A stretch of 64,000 nucleotides of DNA. It comes from Spirometra erinaceieuropaei (Eukaryota; Platyhelminthes; Cestoda; Diphyllobothriidea; Diphyllobothriidae). Made by a program: the position numbers and the translations under genes. The notes beneath the pieces were generated by a model that saw only the letters and a program-made list of their open reading frames with translations, was not told where the DNA came from and did not search any database. Of this stretch, positions 22,018 to 33,118 are shown in pieces. The stretch covers positions 5,120,553 to 5,184,552 of the forward strand of contig CACRXP010000001.1 in the NCBI GenBank assembly GCA_902702965.1. The letters are read 5' to 3'. Position 1 is the first letter of the stretch; the number at the start of each line of letters is the position of its first letter.

Positions 22018-22040
22018 GTAAATTGTATGTCGGGGAAGAG

Positions 22041-22128
22041 AATGCCACCACCTGACCCCGTTCGATTATGACGATAGTATTATACGCATACCCAGCCCAG
22101 AATTTCGGCCAGCGGTGTTAGAAGACCA
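22041..22128 (+). CDS. Exon of the PHLPP-like gene
   Basis: The 5' edge is uncertain. A pyrimidine tract (TTATTTTTTCCTCCTCTATT) lies upstream and AG ends at 22040, but the frame is open back to 22022, and that extra part reads VCRGRE, which resembles the LCRGGK region of PHLPP. The sequence then encodes CHHLTPFDYDDSIIRIP and PEFRPAVLED. The 3' edge is well marked by GTGAGT at 22129. It joins in frame to the exon at 22164 over a 35-base intron. Chance is unlikely to give a good donor, a good acceptor and frame continuity so close together. Confidence 0.45.
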
Positions 22129-22163
22129 GTGAGTCCGGCCGCTTTGGAAATGTTTTGGATCAG

Positions 22164-22248
22164 TTCGAGTATTTGTGAACGTCTTGGCGTGCCTATCGCC
22201 CCCCCCCCCACCCCGTTGACTGCTGCGTCCACTTTGTGTAGAAACATG
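22164..22248 (+). CDS. Exon of the PHLPP-like gene
   Basis: The acceptor GTTTTGGATCAG ends at 22163 and a donor-like GTGTGT follows at 22249. Joined to the preceding exon it encodes HSSICERLGVPIAPPP followed by TPLTAASTLCRNM, in frame with the last exon. A run of nine to ten C (about 22199-22209) codes for the proline stretch and is prone to length error in assembly, which would shift the frame. An alternative longer reading runs to TAG at 22312-22314. Confidence 0.42.
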
Positions 22249-22370
22249 GTGTGTTGTGCGGCAGAGCCAGATCATGCGTGGCATAAGAAGAGGGGTTGCC
22301 TAGCTCCCTCTTAGCATCAGTTGACTGGCCGACCCGGACGACCATGTCCCTGCCCTAATTTCTTCTTCAG

Positions 22371-22694
22371 TTGGCCTCTGTTGAGCACTCCCCTCCTGGT
22401 TTTGAGGCCCCTATGTGTGCACTGCACGATATTTCCTGCACCCGCAAGCTCTCACGATTTCTCGCAGCGCGCACGGTTTATGCAGACTACTCTGACAAAA
22501 CTTGTGGTCAGCAGAGAGCTCCGCTCTCAGTCCAAGATGCAGGCTATATTGTTTTGCTTTGCCGAGCCTTGCAGGACGACGTCTGCAGTGACCGAAATGG
22601 GCCCAAAATAGATGCCCGAAGTGACGTTGCTCTTCACTACTTGATCCAATTTATCTCTAGCCTAGTTGAACAGAATTCGCTGGACCCAGACTAG
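22371..22694 (+). CDS. Last exon of the PHLPP-like phosphatase gene
   Basis: The acceptor TTTCTTCTTCAG ends at 22370. The exon encodes 107 residues to TAG at 22692-22694. Two blocks fit the end of the PHLPP phosphatase domain: SCTRKL (22434-22451), like the CCTRML block, and PLSVQDAGYIVLLCRAL (from 22521), like the PLTIQDELLILGNKAL block. The spacing between them is also similar (about 28 residues here against 23). The usual PP2C ending after that block is poorly preserved and the protein stops soon after, so the C-terminal tail of vertebrate PHLPPs is missing. Residues for metal binding late in the domain are not evident, so catalytic activity is uncertain. Identification is from memory of family motifs. 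Confidence 0.5.
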   Translation: MASVEHSPPGFEAPMCALHDISCTRKLSRFLAARTVYADYSDKTCGQQRAPLSVQDAGYIVLLCRALQDDVCSDRNGPKIDARSDVALHYLIQFISSLVEQNSLDPD

Positions 22695-23321
22695 ACCAAT
22701 GCATACGACTCGTGAAATATTTCTGGTGTTTTCGAACTTTCCACCGAACTGCAACTGTAGACGAGCGCTCATCACATGAGATATCAGAATTTCAACCAAG
22801 TATAATCGCCACTTCCTCGTACTTTCCGTTGGACTAGATGGCACAGTTCTTGGGAATTTGGTTTGCAAATCATTTTGCATAAGTGAACATGCTAACTGTT
22901 TGGCTATCTGCGGACGGTGAGCAGTACTGGCCCTACCGCTGTTCATTTTTTGGCCGAAAAGCTTATGTCGTAATTAAGAGCTCCAGCGGTCACCCACACC
23001 TGTCCTTCAAAAGCAGACAGCACGTTGACTTTTGCCGACTGGAGTGTCGACCACTTCAACTAACTCGGGATAGAAATGCAGAAGATAACCAAATTTTCTC
23101 CTCTGTGTACAAATTTTGAAATGCAAATAGTTCGAACTGGTTTTAGGATATCAAAAGAGAAAACTGGGCAGCAGAAAACTTTCCTAAGTACTAAAGCATA
23201 CTTGGTTAGCAGATGCAAGCAATGTCTGAATGCGCACTTCACCGAGGGGTTTTGTGTTGAGTCGTGGTCAGATATTCTGACATTCTTCGTGGGTTTCATG
23301 GGGATGGTGAGTTGTAATTAA
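22695..23321 (+). other. Possible further coding pieces, unassigned
   Basis: Several overlapping + frames look protein-like. One covers about 22764-22919, includes LVLSVGLDGTVLGNLV and ends at a strong donor CGGACGGTGAGC. Another covers 22883-23119 and includes VDFCRLECRPLQL. A third covers 23076-23321. They are in conflicting frames, so I cannot propose a model. They could be exons of a neighbouring gene or decayed coding sequence. Confidence 0.25.
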
Positions 23322-24790
23322 CAAAAATACACAAGAGGTAAGAAAATACATTAGCTTCACAATGGATTCATCACTGGGATGCATTGGAATGTCCAGACTT
23401 ATCTGAAGGATCATTTGAAAGTGTTTGAGGAAGATAAGGGCCATAAATGCCAACAAAATATGTAGCTTTATTCGCCTTCACTCCTACGTTGTCAGGTATT
23501 TAACAGTCCTCTATCTGCAAATAAACTCCACTCTGTGTAAACTTGTAAAGAATGGTGTTGTTTCAAGCAAGGAAAGGAAGTAAATCCCTATACAGCCGTT
23601 ATGATACATTCACACTTCATTTTAAATGCTGAGTGAATTCTGGTGAGATTTTTGGACTTTTTGAACTCAAAAGTCTCAAAAAATTGTCAAGAACTTTTGA
23701 CAGCCGAATTCACAATCTCACAAATGCTTTTCAAGTAACTGCTCTATTTTGTGTCTGCGAAATCGCCTCGGTTCTTGTCAGTTATATTTTGTTGTGCCGG
23801 GCTCACTCAGAATTTAAACAGGGACACTTTTCGCAAGAGTTCTGATTTTTGATTTTCCTAGCTGGCTTTCAAACCAGAATTTCCTTCAAGCCGGAAGCCC
23901 TCCCGCCCCAACTCTCATCTACATGCTTTTGTTTCAATCCATCGGAAAGGTAATTGGTTTCCATAAATTGACCCCTGCATCCGCAGAGATTATGTGCATT
24001 CTTTAACATCAAGGCGACAATAATGATTGAGATTTCATCACTCAGTTCCTCTGAGCAAGTTAAGTTTTCTTACATGCAATGCTACCAGCATACGCGTTAG
24101 AACACTCTAGTACCTGTGCCATAAACTCGTTGGGCGCTGTTTTAATCCAAAGTCTAATTTTCACCTTATGCACCCAATCAGAAACTAAATAACAGTTTCC
24201 TTAGATTGTAAGAAAACTTGGACTCCACTGGACTTAATCAGTCTGTCGACGTCGAACAAGCAAAACCTGAGTGCCGCGCTAAATCTTGATAAGGCATCGT
24301 CCAGTGTCCAGCATGCTTAAACGCTCGGGTGGCAGTAGGGTACGGTCAATTTTTTGCAATCTGTTCGGGACGAGGAGATGATTTGTGCATCTAGTCAGAT
24401 TTGAATGTTAGTTGTTTAATGTTAGGCAACACTTCTGAGAAACTGAGCTGACGTAGGCAAGAGGACCAACGGGACAGAAATAAGCCTAGATAGAGTGGGA
24501 GTAAAGTTCGGGTGCGATGGAGGGGATTTATTTAAAAATCTCCCAGATTGCGACAATGCTACCAAATTTTTTTAGTCCAGACGCTAAGACTTAATTGTCT
24601 AGCGACTGGAACATTTCATCTGATTGGAGAACGGTGTATCAGAACCCATTTATAAGAGTCCGTAGGGTTTTTAAGGCCAAGTAAATGGCGTGCGTAGACT
24701 AACCTATCAAAAAGTCTACGACAACAAATCCACGTTGGAAGACAAGATAAACAGCATATTTTTCTCTCAAAACTACTGGAAACTACCAGT
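23322..24790. other. No gene recognised
   Basis: AT-rich sequence without a convincing frame or a repeat seen elsewhere. A 70-codon frame at 23633-23845 has no known motif. Confidence 0.35.
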
Positions 24791-24793
24791 ATA

Positions 24794-25773
24794 CAGTGAA
24801 TGACCTATCTCATGAAATGCTGGCTGAAATTCTGAAGTTCGTTTTCGATTAGGAAGGATTACTTGGTCGCGGTTGTAATACTAACTATCTCGCTGCATAC
24901 TCTTATAACATTCGGACTCATCTGAATGTCGGCTTCTTAATGCACTTCTTTTCAATCTTCTGTAGAAAGCGTACTCGTTAAAAAATGGCCACTTACGTTG
25001 CATGCATTTTTCCCATTAATTTTCGATGGTCTTTCAAACTCAAATATATTTTATAGAAACCATAAACAAAAATATGCTTTCTTTTAGTCAATCAATAGAG
25101 AATTACGTCCTCTTTATATTTTATACTTAAGGAAGTCGTATAATTAGGTTTTAAAAAAGTGTTCTAATTTCCGAATAATTTGTAGCCTGATCATTCGTTG
25201 CATTAGCGCTTAGTGATTTTACTCTACGAGGTGCATGCGTTCCGCGTAAAGAAAATCACATATTTTTCTATGTCATTAAAGAGATATCATACAGAGTACA
25301 TAAAATTTTGCAATGAATGCGGACCATGAGGAGAAGTGGTATACGGCCAGGTACGATGCTATGTGAATGGACATTTCTCGGCCTTAAAAAGTCTCATAAT
25401 TAGAAACTTTTTAAACCCTAATTATACTCCTTCCTTAAGTATAAAATATAAAGAAGACGTGATTCTCTATTGATTGAATAAAAGAAAGCATATTTTTGTT
25501 CATGGTTTCTATAAAATATATTTGAATTTCCAAGACAATCGAAAATCAATGGGAAAAATGCATGCTAATTAAGTAGTCATTTTTTTACCGAGCACGCTTC
25601 ATACAGGAGATTGAAAAGAGCTGCATTAAAAGGCCGACATCCAGCCGAGTCTGAAATGTTATAAGAGTATGCAGCAAGATAGTTAGTATTACAACCGCGA
25701 CCAAGTAATCCTTCCTAATCGAAAACGAACTTCAGAATTTCAGCCAACATTTCATGAGATAGGTCACTCACTG
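24794..25773 (-). mobile_element. Foldback TA-flanked element, subfamily A (E7)
   Basis: Ends CAGTGAATGACCTATCTC and inverted GGTCACTCACTG with TA on both sides (24792-24793, 25774-25775). The arms share variants not seen in other copies, such as TTGGTCGCGGTTGTAATAC and its mirror. The centre is reversed relative to its close relative E10. Confidence 0.87.
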
Positions 25774-25777
25774 TAGT

Positions 25778-26513
25778 TTGATTCTGCACGACCAATCTGG
25801 AGTTCCGGTACTGGTCTCTGTACTAAGTTTCGTTTGTTTGTGCCAGTTTTGGCAGTATGATTGCGTCACTTGCTCTCCAGTGCAGCTGTCCTTTATTTTA
25901 CGACTAAGCGCACAATAAAAAAACTGTCTCATAAGACCGAGAGTGCGGGTAGTTATGGTTGCCAGATGTTTCAAAAGACACCCGATCGTGCAGCTGCCTA
26001 GGCAAATTAAAGTCACGTGGCGGTTTAGAATATCACCCTGGATGTCCAATCTTGCGGACCTCGGGGGTGTACGGAGCCACTCAATGAGAACATGCCTTCG
26101 CAAGAACTGCAAGCCCTGTCTGCCCTCCTTAGCATTGATTCAGTCTCTTCGCGGGTTGTTACTGCGTAATTAGTGTCCAAAAAGCAGAACTTACTAACAC
26201 CTAACGGCAAAAAGGAAAGTACAGACACCTCATCGAATATTTACTATTCCTAGTTAATGGCACTTTAGCACCCTGGAATCAGTCGGCCAAGGTAGTCCAC
26301 GGGACTGGTAGTTCAAGCCTCCTCCAATTATCCTATTGACAGAAGACCCTGCGTCAGACCGGCCACCTGTAGCATTTGTCACTTTTTCCTTCGACTTTTT
26401 AGTCGTTAACTATTCCAACCCCGTCTACTGCACTGCAAAAACGACTATTTCTTTTCCTTTTTTCGACTCAGTCCAGCGGAATTCGACTCATTTTGTTTCT
26501 ATTTGCTTACAAG
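25778..26513. other. No gene recognised
   Basis: A 114-codon minus frame overlaps 25768-26112 and starts inside E7's flank. Its product is not recognised and has no splice support. The frame at 26336-26513 is probably intron sequence ahead of the next candidate exon. Confidence 0.3.
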
Positions 26514-26668
26514 TTATGCCCCAGTTTGTAAGTAGCAAGGCTGTCCTGATCCCCTGGGCTAAACTGCCTGAGGATATTTTGGTGGCAAAATCAAGGGCAT
26601 CTTTTGAACCAGTCTCAAACATGATGGCATTCCGAAAGGGGCTTACGGTGATTGATGGTGGGGCATAA
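26514..26668 (+). CDS. Candidate terminal exon, unrecognised
   Basis: An acceptor (TTTCTATTTGCTTACAAG) ends at 26513. The frame encodes about 51 residues to TAA, including KAVLIPWAKLPEDILVAKSR and FEPVSNMMAFRKG, with balanced composition and no low complexity. I do not recognise a domain. The absence of a donor-bearing partner exon limits confidence. Confidence 0.3.
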
Positions 26669-26881
26669 TTTAGCCTGAAGCATGCTGTGTCTCTAAAAAC
26701 CCTGTCATACTTAGTCTCCCCAGATGCATAACAAAATGTGGACTTTTAGTCGGACATTCCTGCCGAACACTTAATTGCAACCAGAAAACATCGTGGTTGG
26801 GTGTAACCGCAGCCGATTTTCTATACCATTAGTTTCCCACCGTCAGCTCCATAGGAAGTTAAAATTGGAGGGATTTTTCAG

Positions 26882-27071
26882 CCTGATATCTTTCACCTAC
26901 TCTTCAAATCCCCATAGCCTGTTCAATTTTAATTCACGGGAGACTGTTGTGCGCTATGTTTCACAATTACTGAGTGGTCTGGCCCTTCGGGACGGATTTT
27001 TAATAGCATCACTGACTGTCGATAGTTTTTACTTTTGCAAAGCAGGTAGAAATTTTCTGACCAACTCCTAG
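26882..27071 (+). CDS. Candidate exon, unrecognised
   Basis: An acceptor-like GGGATTTTTCAG ends at 26881 and is followed by about 62 open codons to TAG, with TVVRYVSQLLSGLALRDGFL in the middle. There is no known motif. It lies 213 bases beyond the previous candidate, whose stop codon would prevent direct joining, so the two may not belong together. Confidence 0.2.
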
Positions 27072-27175
27072 GCTATCTCATGGCCACAGAATTCTGATAA
27101 AGGTATTATGCTGATCGAATAGAGGAAGCTGTCTTTGTCGTATGCGCAGCCTGATGTCTTTGGAAACTGAAAGTC

Positions 27176-27530
27176 CGACCGTCGTCTCCGACGATGTTCA
27201 CCATTTGACCCGCAACACGACGGTTGCGGACACAGTGGGTTGCGCCTGAATTAGTTTTTTTTTAGTGATAATGGACTTGCAATGCATCTACCGTAATCGA
27301 TACTCCCTCAGCCATTTGGGCCCGCTATCAAGACAGAGTCAAGAATACCGGAGGAGGGGAGAGAATCGGACTCGGACGGTAGGTGCGGCGGGAACCTGCG
27401 CGTGTGCGACCCACCACACTTCATCCTCCCTCCACGTAAGGCGTTTTACATGGGTGCGCAGCCCAATAAGGCGTACTGTACCCCCCAATCTGGCCCTGGT
27501 GTTGGTTCAGCGCACGTGGTCCGTTGTAGG
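27176..27530 (+). repeat. Repeat family C, copy 3
   Basis: Begins GTCGTCTCCGACGATGTTCA and runs through AAGACAGAGTCAAGAATACC and GGCGTTTTACATGGGTGCGC to CGTGGTCCG. It is followed head-to-tail by copy 4. The 173-codon frame crossing both copies, the longest in the window, is repeat-derived and not a gene. Confidence 0.8.
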
Positions 27531-27535
27531 GGCAC

Positions 27536-27815
27536 TTTTCGACCGTCGCGTCCGACGATGTCCGCCGTATGCTCCACAGCAGGGTGGGACAGGGACGGTG
27601 ACTTGCGCAGGATTTATAGTGAGAATAGGCTTGCGCTGCATCTACCACACTTCCTCTCCTCCCCCACCTGGACCCAGTGTCAAGATAGAGTCAAGAAGAC
27701 CAGAGACGGGGTGCGCAGGCAAATGGTACGGTCGAGCCCGCACCTTGGCGTTCCATTCCACACCCCCTTGTCCACACAATAGATAATAGGGTTTTTGACC
27801 AACAACAAAGAGAGT
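27536..27815 (+). repeat. Repeat family C, copy 4
   Basis: Begins GACCGTCGCGTCCGACGATG and includes GTGACTTGCGCAGGATTTAT and GTACGGTCGAGCCCGCACCT. It ends near GGTTTTTGACCAACAACA, the same tail as copy 1. Confidence 0.8.
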
Positions 27816-27869
27816 GGAGGTCGGCACGATCGAAGCCGGGCCTAGGCGTGCCGCCCACACCCGGCTCGA

Positions 27870-28035
27870 ATCCCACTCAGTGGGAGTGCCATAAAGGCCA
27901 CATTAAGAAGGAGTCATTGCAGCCTGACTCTCAGGCCACCAGCCCGCCACTCCACACAAACGCACAGAACACTGTTCCGACTGCGAGGTCCAAGGTATCC
28001 CGTCAGTTGGCAACCTTCCAAGCCACGGCTTTTAG
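27870..28035 (+). repeat. Diverged repeat shared with 49.5 kb
   Basis: GTCAGTTGGCAACCTTCCAA in this block resembles GTCAGTTTGCAGCCTTCCAA at 49552, and an AAGGAGTCATTGCAGCCTGA block matches GGAACTCTTGTAGCCTGATC at 49498. This is probably the left part of family D. Confidence 0.5.
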
Positions 28036-29850
28036 CTCGCCGTGATAGCTTTAAGTACGTCAGGTTGTTAATAGTGAGGAAAATGCGCTGAGTTGTCGAA
28101 CTCACTCTCCCATTCCCATTGCCGTGCCTTCAATCATTTACGATACGTCAGTGGCCTCCCTTAACATTTCCTTGTATTGATTTTCAGCCACCAATAAGAC
28201 CAACGGATGAGCTGACTTCAAGCGTGCTTATGACAGAGCCTAAAATTCGAATCCGGCGGTTGACTCCAGTCCATTAAAGCAACGGATATTTTTTACTTCA
28301 AGTATTTACCCGGCACGTCACCATTCGCAAGACCTTGGATCTTATTATGATTGAGATATGAATCATAAAGTCAGTAAGTCCCCTCACTCAGCGAAAATGA
28401 CAGTTATCTCTCCGTAAGCAGAAAAAAAACACTTGGTTGGGGGGAGGGAGACGATGGCAACTGTCAACAATTAGATCGGATCTTTGGATTAACATCGTAG
28501 AGAGCCCTGCGTCTGTTTCGGACACTGATCCTATAAACTGATAATTGCTGGTGCATGAACACACACGGACCTCTGTGGTGGAAAATAAAAACTGGGGAGA
28601 GAACGGCGGAGACGTGGCTGATTTGTTTAATATGACAGGGTAGCGTCATCATGATCAAACGGAGCTCACCTCTCACTGTGACACGTTAGTCCTAATAAGC
28701 GGAATGGGTGTCCGCTTCTGCCCCTATCCCCCACCCCCTTCACAAAATCACGCCCCGCTGCACTTCCCAGGCTCCGTAAAGAACGATCGTGAGTTCACTT
28801 GAGAAAGGATGTACAGCCACTTCAAAAAACATCAGTAAGGTATAAGCGAAAAATTGGGACGAATACAGAGGAGTCAGGACGACCTAAATATCCTTTTCTG
28901 GTTAGTTTACCTAGGCGTTGTCAGACCTTTTTCGCGTCGTTGACGACATTTTGTGGATATCTATATAACTGGCCTCTAACCTTGATGCAGATGGTTGCGG
29001 CTTTCTGCATACGTCGTAGGCGACAGTTGTCTATCCACTTTGCATGGGGGTTGCCTAGCCAAAGGGTATTACAGACAACTCTTTCAACTAGAGTATTATG
29101 AGGGAGGTTTCTTAAGGAGGGCTTCAATGAGGCAATTAATACCCTATTGTTTAGGCCCTGTGAGCATGACGGGGGAGCTCTGAGACCGGACTTTTCTCAG
29201 AGTACCACGGTCTAATTCAAGACCTGCTGGTCTGAATTTTGAGTTCTGGCAAACTCCTGCAAGTTTGGACCGAGATCGCACGCCATCTTTTTTAATCCCT
29301 GCTAGCTTTCAGACGAAAGTAGCTAAGATAAGATGTTATGTCCACACTGTGCGTCGATTATTTGAACATATGTTTAGCGCTAAATATGTATAGTTGACTG
29401 CCATTAGCCTTTACTCCCAAATGGATACTAATTTTGGGAGATTTAATCACGTGGTCCTCCTCAAATTGCAGCTTATCAGGAAGTCCTCTAGAAAAACGGA
29501 ATTATTTCGGACTCGCTTATTTCCGGGCAAATTTGGGAATAACTGCTTTTCCCAGGGGAGTTCGCCTGCTAAAAAATGAAATCTTTGGCGAAATTAAATA
29601 TAGTTACTGATTAAGTGGAATATTTGGGACTAAAAATTTAACTCAAAGTTAAAATGTACCAGTCATTCAGGGGGGGGGTTGGATCAAACACGTGATACTG
29701 GTTTGAGGAGCAATAACTAAAGGCCGTGAAGAGGTTTTCGGAATTTCGGCCGGTCTCAAGAACCTAGTGGTTTACGGATTCGCCTGTTTGCAAACAGACC
29801 TTGGGACGTACAGTATACGCGTTCACCACAAAGTCCTCGAGTGGTGAATT
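28036..29850. other. No gene recognised
   Basis: Frames on both strands at 28799-29183 have no motif I can name. A run of nine G lies near 29671. Confidence 0.3.
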
Positions 29851-29938
29851 CTTACTGGTAAAGACAGGGATGCTGGACTGGCCAGGTCTGGCTTATTTGC
29901 CGTCATCAAGTAGTGGTATCCCAATCTGCGCCAACAGC
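29851..29938 (-). repeat. Degenerate SINE 3' fragment
   Basis: GGTCTGGCTTATTTGCCGTC then ATCAAGTAGTGGTATCCCAA is a diverged match to the reverse strand of the SINE tail. Confidence 0.55.
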
Positions 29939-32120
29939 GTCCCTTGACTTGGACCCCAGTCAGTTTTCTACCGGTCAACATCCTCACAGCTGCACTCCAC
30001 GGGACCACATCAGGTCGCCTCAGATCGCAAATATTTGTTCAGTGAGTGCTGGGGTACGTCGATATACCGAAGGGAGAAGGAGGAAGTAGGTAAACAGACT
30101 ATAAATGACCACTTGACTGTGCCTGTCAAAGAGGATAAAAATTCCTCCGATTTCGACTGCCATTCGGCATGTTACCACCTGTGTGGGCTGCAAATCCTCA
30201 GATCCAAAAATAAACGAAAATGTCTACTTCGCCTTTGACATCAGAATGAGTCGATGTATGCCAAACTCCTCCCCCCCCCACATGATGTTTCAGTTTGTTC
30301 TGACAACGCGGTTTTGGTTGTGAACCCAATTCCTATTTTTGGAAGGTTAACTATGAGCACGTGCCTATTCAGGCTACACTTAATATAACGGTGGGAGTCT
30401 GCATATTTGGCAGACTCAGCGAAGATGGTAACGCGAACACGCCCACTGCGGGACTTGAGGGTATGTAGCTATCCACAAACATTTTGAGGACAAATTTTGC
30501 GCAAGTTGCAGAAGTACTTAAATTTGAAAACTTCGACGTGCGAAAACTGTTATTGGATCACTCGACAAGGCAGTGTGATTCAACTGGTTTTTCACCTTAT
30601 CTTGCATGGTAATTTTTTAAAAAAACGACTTATTTATACGGTGGTATAAGGCCCGTGTTTTCCACCGTATTAACCTTTGATTTGGTGGTTATCCCCTGAA
30701 CTGCATAGAATCGTTAAGCGGCTACTCTTGAAAACAAAAATAGGCTAGATCGAAGTTGGTAACTGTCGAAAAATCCTCTTTAAGGGAGCCATTTTTGTCC
30801 TGCCGGGAGTTATTAGTCCCATCAAAGGTGTCTTTATATCTGTTTATAAGCAATGGCCACACCACATCATCCAAAATTACTTCTCAGCCTGTGTTGTAGG
30901 GACCAAAGTTTCCCCTCCATCCCCATCGGGAGATCTCTTCATACTTCTATATGCGCAAAAGTTTTTATAATACTAAGATTTTGTGATAGTAATAATAATA
31001 GTAGTACAACGTTTTTTGTAATGCGCATGCTTAAATGGCTCACTGCGCCCATGTTCACACCCGTTTGATCATAGTGTTCGTTTACCTCGCCACTTAACTT
31101 CTGTTTTTAGAAAAAGGTCGTGTTTATCCCTCTTTCAGGTTGCTTCACACAAAATTTCTGCTCTAGACGAAGCTTTTTATTCACCTAAAGTTTTGAAATC
31201 GTGCAAAAGTCCCTCCTCAATAACAAATAAACAGTATTTCCAGTCGCCCTTAGCCAGTTAGTCTAGCTGGAGCATTCACACCGACCTCCTAGTCGCTTAT
31301 CAGGCCCTGCGACTCCATGTCCAGGTAATTAATGCGCGCCACTGATTGACTGAGAGAGAGAGACTTTAAATACTGCCTATTTACTGTGATTTGTTTTTCG
31401 TGTGAGCGTCAAAACTAAGACTAGAGTCAAATATAGCGGGCCAGAATCCCCTTATCCTTTTCCGTAAAGAAATTCTTCTCATGGAATCGATGCTTTGTCT
31501 CCGCGCGTAAATAGCCTTTCATTCGCGCATACTGAGGTTTGTACTTTTGTTTCTGACATGGAAGACTATATTGAAGGTTTCTGAAAAAGGCCATCCGCGA
31601 CTAAAGTCCTGCTTGTTTGGATAGAAAAGAGAGCTGCCAACAGCCGAGCCGCGCAGACCAGTTATTCTCGCCTCCCAGTCAGGTATGCTGTCAATTCCAA
31701 GAACAAAAGTTCCTGCGAGCGAGCATACTCGGTCCCAAAATCATACAGGCATATAAAGCATTAATATCCGGCCGATTATCTCTGCTGTCGGTCGACCCGA
31801 TTTTGGCCGCCCGCCAAATGGCTCATTCATAGGCAAATTCCCAGGGTCAGACTCGTTAATCTTACCCTCCCCCCCGGCACTAGCCGGCTATAGTGGACGA
31901 ACCGTAAATTGTTTTTTTTTTCTTCAGTTTTTGTCTCAACCCCCCAAACCGAAGACTTCTCTATTCCAATCAGAGGGGTAATTTACGGATGACAAACACA
32001 AGTGCGTAACCGCATAGGGATCTGATCGATACGGGTGTGCTGATAGATCTGCATTAGTTTCTACTTGCGCATTTCTCCCCTGTTAGGTGATTAAAATTTA
32101 CGTGAGTCAAGGAGTTGACT
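29939..32120. other. No gene or repeat recognised
   Basis: About 2.2 kb of mixed sequence with only short featureless frames. There is a T-run near 31912. Confidence 0.35.
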
Positions 32121-32122
32121 TA

Positions 32123-33116
32123 CAGTAGGTGGGCTAACTCATGAAATGTCGACCGAAATTCCGAAATGCGTTTTCGTTTCGAAAAGATTAATTAAGTAGG
32201 GTTGTAAAACTAGTCAACCTGCAAAATAATTCTATAATATTTCAGATACCTCAGGATGCCGGGTTTCGAACGAACCTCCATTCCGCTGCATGCAAAAACC
32301 ACACTCTCTAAACAATGGCTACCTAAGTGGCATGCATTTTTCACATTGATTTTCGATGCTCCTAAAAGTCCACTTGTATTTCATGGAAAACATGCATACG
32401 GAAATTCGTTCTTTTGCTCATTCGGTAGGAAATTACGTCCGCTTCTAATTTCATACTGGAAGGATGGACATAATTCGATTTTTAAAAAGTTTCTTATTGT
32501 GGGACGTTTAAATACCGTGAAATGTCCGCTCACGAATTGTCGTGTCTTTACATTTACCAATGTGGCTTGTAAAGATAACAATATGGATCAAATCCACTGC
32601 TTAATTTTATGAACCCTATTTGGCCTCCCTGTATTTCCGTAGATAAATGTTTGGTTTTCCGTACGCGGAAAATATACGGCTTGTAATTTAGGAACCCTGA
32701 ATGCAAGTGTAACGGTAGAGCGGGTTCAGAATTATTCGGGAATTGGAAAAGTTTTTAAAAACCGAATCATACACTCCCTTCGAGTATAAGATTGGAAGAA
32801 GGCATATTTTTCCGCCAACTGAGCAAAAGAATGAATATTTTATGCATTTTTTCCATGAAATATAATTGGACTTTTAGGGGCATCGAAAATCAATGAGAAA
32901 AATGCATGCCACTTAGGTAGCCATTTTTTAGAGCGTGTGGTTTTTGCATGCAGCCGAATGGAAGTTCGTCCGAAAGCCGGCATCCTGTGGTAATTTAAAT
33001 ATTATAGAATTATGTTGCAGGCTGACTAGTTTTACAAGCCTACTTAATTAATCTTTTTGAAACGAAAACGCATTCAGGAATTTCGGCTGACATTTCATGA
33101 GTTAGCCCACCTACTG
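32123..33116 (+). mobile_element. Foldback TA-flanked element, subfamily B (E8)
   Basis: Ends CAGTAGGTGGGCTAACTC and inverted GAGTTAGCCCACCTACTG are perfectly complementary over 18 bases, with TA on both sides (32121-32122, 33117-33118). The centre carries GTACGCGGAAAATATACGG near 32662. It is one of the best-preserved copies. The 118-codon frame inside is a by-product. Confidence 0.9.
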
Positions 33117-33118
33117 TA

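Noticed and set aside
27265..27786. Longest open frame in the window (173 codons).
   Set aside because: It lies across two head-to-tail copies of the non-coding repeat family C and has no recognisable domain.
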